6,035 nucleotides of DNA from Caldisericota bacterium (lineage in GTDB: Bacteria > Caldisericota > Caldisericia > Cryosericales > Cryosericaceae). The position numbers and the translations under genes were made by a program. The stretch is taken from positions 1 to 6,035 of the forward strand of contig JAKLHS010000039.1 in the NCBI GenBank assembly GCA_022710025.1, written 5' to 3'. Position 1 is the stretch's first letter. Each line of letters begins with the position of its first letter. Under the pieces are notes generated by a model that saw only the letters and a program-made list of their open reading frames with translations, was not told where the DNA came from and searched no databases. Of this stretch, positions 5,177 through 6,035 are shown one piece after another.

Positions 5177-6035
5177 ATGGCGAATGATGAGAGGTTCTCG
5201 ACCTTGCGGTCGAAGCGAAATCAGATCGTCGCAGGCGGAGGGGCCGGTCGTGTACAGAAACAGCACGAAGCGGGAAAACTGACGGCACGGGAACGTATCG
5301 ATCTTTTGCTCGATCCCGGAACATTTCAGGAAGAGAACGTCTTCGTCAGCCATCGCAATACGGGGTTTGGGCTCGACAAGCAGGATCTTCCGGGTGATGG
5401 TGTCGTTACCGGGCACGGGTATGTGAATGGGCGTCTCGTCTTCGTCTACTCTCAGGATTTTACGGTAGCCGGTGGCTCATTGGGGGAAATGCACGCTGCG
5501 AAGATAGCCCGCGTTCAGGACTTGGCTCTGAAGTACGGAGCGCCGATTGTCAGTATCAGCGATTCCGGAGGCGCTCGCATTCAGGAAGGCATCGATTCTC
5601 TCAAGGGATACGCCAGCATTTTCTATCGCAACACGATCAGCTCGGGGGTCATCCCTCAGATTTCGATGATCGCGGGGCCCTGTGCCGGAGGTGCCGTGTA
5701 CTCTCCCGGCATCATGGATTTCGTAGTGATGACAGAGCAGGCGCGGATGTTCATCACGGGTCCTAAGGTGATCGAGAGCGTCACCGGCGAACAAGTCACC
5801 GATGAGGAATTGGGCGGACTGAGCGTACACACGGAGAAGAGTGGCAACGTGCATCTGGCAGCAGCGGACGACAAGGAAGCCATCCAGCTCATTCGGGAGC
5901 TCCTGTCCTATCTGCCGTCGAACAACAGTGAAGATGCACCTCTACAGCCAAACGATGATCCCGTGGACCGCAGGACGCCCGAGATCGGAGACATCATTCC
6001 AGACGAAGCCAACAAGCCGTATGACGTTCGTAAGG
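5177..6035 (+). CDS. Acyl-CoA carboxyltransferase, PccB/MmdA family (propionyl-CoA carboxylase beta or methylmalonyl-CoA decarboxylase alpha), 3' truncated
   Basis: The visible 286 residues are the N-terminal half of a carboxyltransferase that moves a carboxyl group between biotin and an acyl-CoA. Full-length members have about 510-520 residues. Recognisable segments in order are GKLTARERIDLLLDPGTF (33-50), PGDGVVTGHGYVNGRLV (72-88), SQDFTVAGGSLGEMHAAKI (92-110), SDSGGARIQEG (128-138, the CoA/oxyanion region), SSGVIPQIS (155-163), GPCAGGAVYSPGI (167-179), MFITGPKVIESVTGE (191-205) and LLSYLPSNN (242-250). The close relatives PccB, MmdA and the glutaconyl-CoA decarboxylase-like subunits cannot be told apart here. 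The choice depends on downstream genes: a biotin carboxylase would indicate a carboxylase, and membrane decarboxylase subunits would indicate a sodium-pumping decarboxylase. It has its own promoter and a strong ribosome site. Confidence 0.93.
   Translation, partial: MANDERFSTLRSKRNQIVAGGGAGRVQKQHEAGKLTARERIDLLLDPGTFQEENVFVSHRNTGFGLDKQDLPGDGVVTGHGYVNGRLVFVYSQDFTVAGGSLGEMHAAKIARVQDLALKYGAPIVSISDSGGARIQEGIDSLKGYASIFYRNTISSGVIPQISMIAGPCAGGAVYSPGIMDFVVMTEQARMFITGPKVIESVTGEQVTDEELGGLSVHTEKSGNVHLAAADDKEAIQLIRELLSYLPSNNSEDAPLQPNDDPVDRRTPEIGDIIPDEANKPYDVRK

Overview
The window comes from a bacterial chromosome of moderately high GC (roughly 55% by eye). It has strong AGGAGG-type ribosome binding sites and sigma-70-like promoters. 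All recognisable genes lie on the + strand. The lineage cannot be fixed from this sequence. An NAD-linked dihydropyrimidine dehydrogenase-type flavoprotein pair beside a biotin-dependent-type acyl-CoA carboxyltransferase suggests a heterotrophic, probably anaerobic or facultative, bacterium (inference).

Layout. (1) 1-816 is the 3' end of a UvrD/PcrA-type DNA helicase with motifs V and VI and a C-terminal Tudor-like domain. (2) 929-1357 and 1367-2317 form a tight two-gene unit, a short NfeD-family membrane protein followed by an SPFH/stomatin-like (slipin) protein. It has a plausible promoter at 852-879 and ends at a clear rho-independent terminator at 2345-2376. (3) 2318-2568 is an intergenic region with the terminator, a small inverted repeat, and a good extended -10 promoter (2441-2468) whose -35 is overlapped by an imperfect dyad. 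(4) 2569-3837 and 3834-5090 overlap by ATGA and encode a PreT-like and a PreA-like subunit. Their order matches the domain order of the fused mammalian dihydropyrimidine dehydrogenase. (5) A second promoter with a consensus TATAAT (5096-5123) drives a carboxyltransferase of the PccB/MmdA family. It starts at 5177 and runs off the window end.

Working together. The NfeD and SPFH proteins probably form a membrane microdomain complex. The PreT/PreA pair would pass electrons from NAD(P)H through FAD and Fe-S clusters to an FMN active site that reduces uracil/thymine-like substrates, or runs in reverse. The carboxyltransferase would act on propionyl-/methylmalonyl-CoA or a related acyl-CoA. Thymine breakdown could in principle feed propionyl-CoA to it, but the separate promoter means the link is only a hypothesis.

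The window is mostly ordinary housekeeping and metabolic sequence. I see no mobile element, CRISPR array, RNA gene or clearly new system. The points most worth a second look are two residue substitutions in the PreT/PreA pair, at a pyrimidine-binding Asn and at a non-cysteine Fe-S ligand position. They leave the substrate assignment open.
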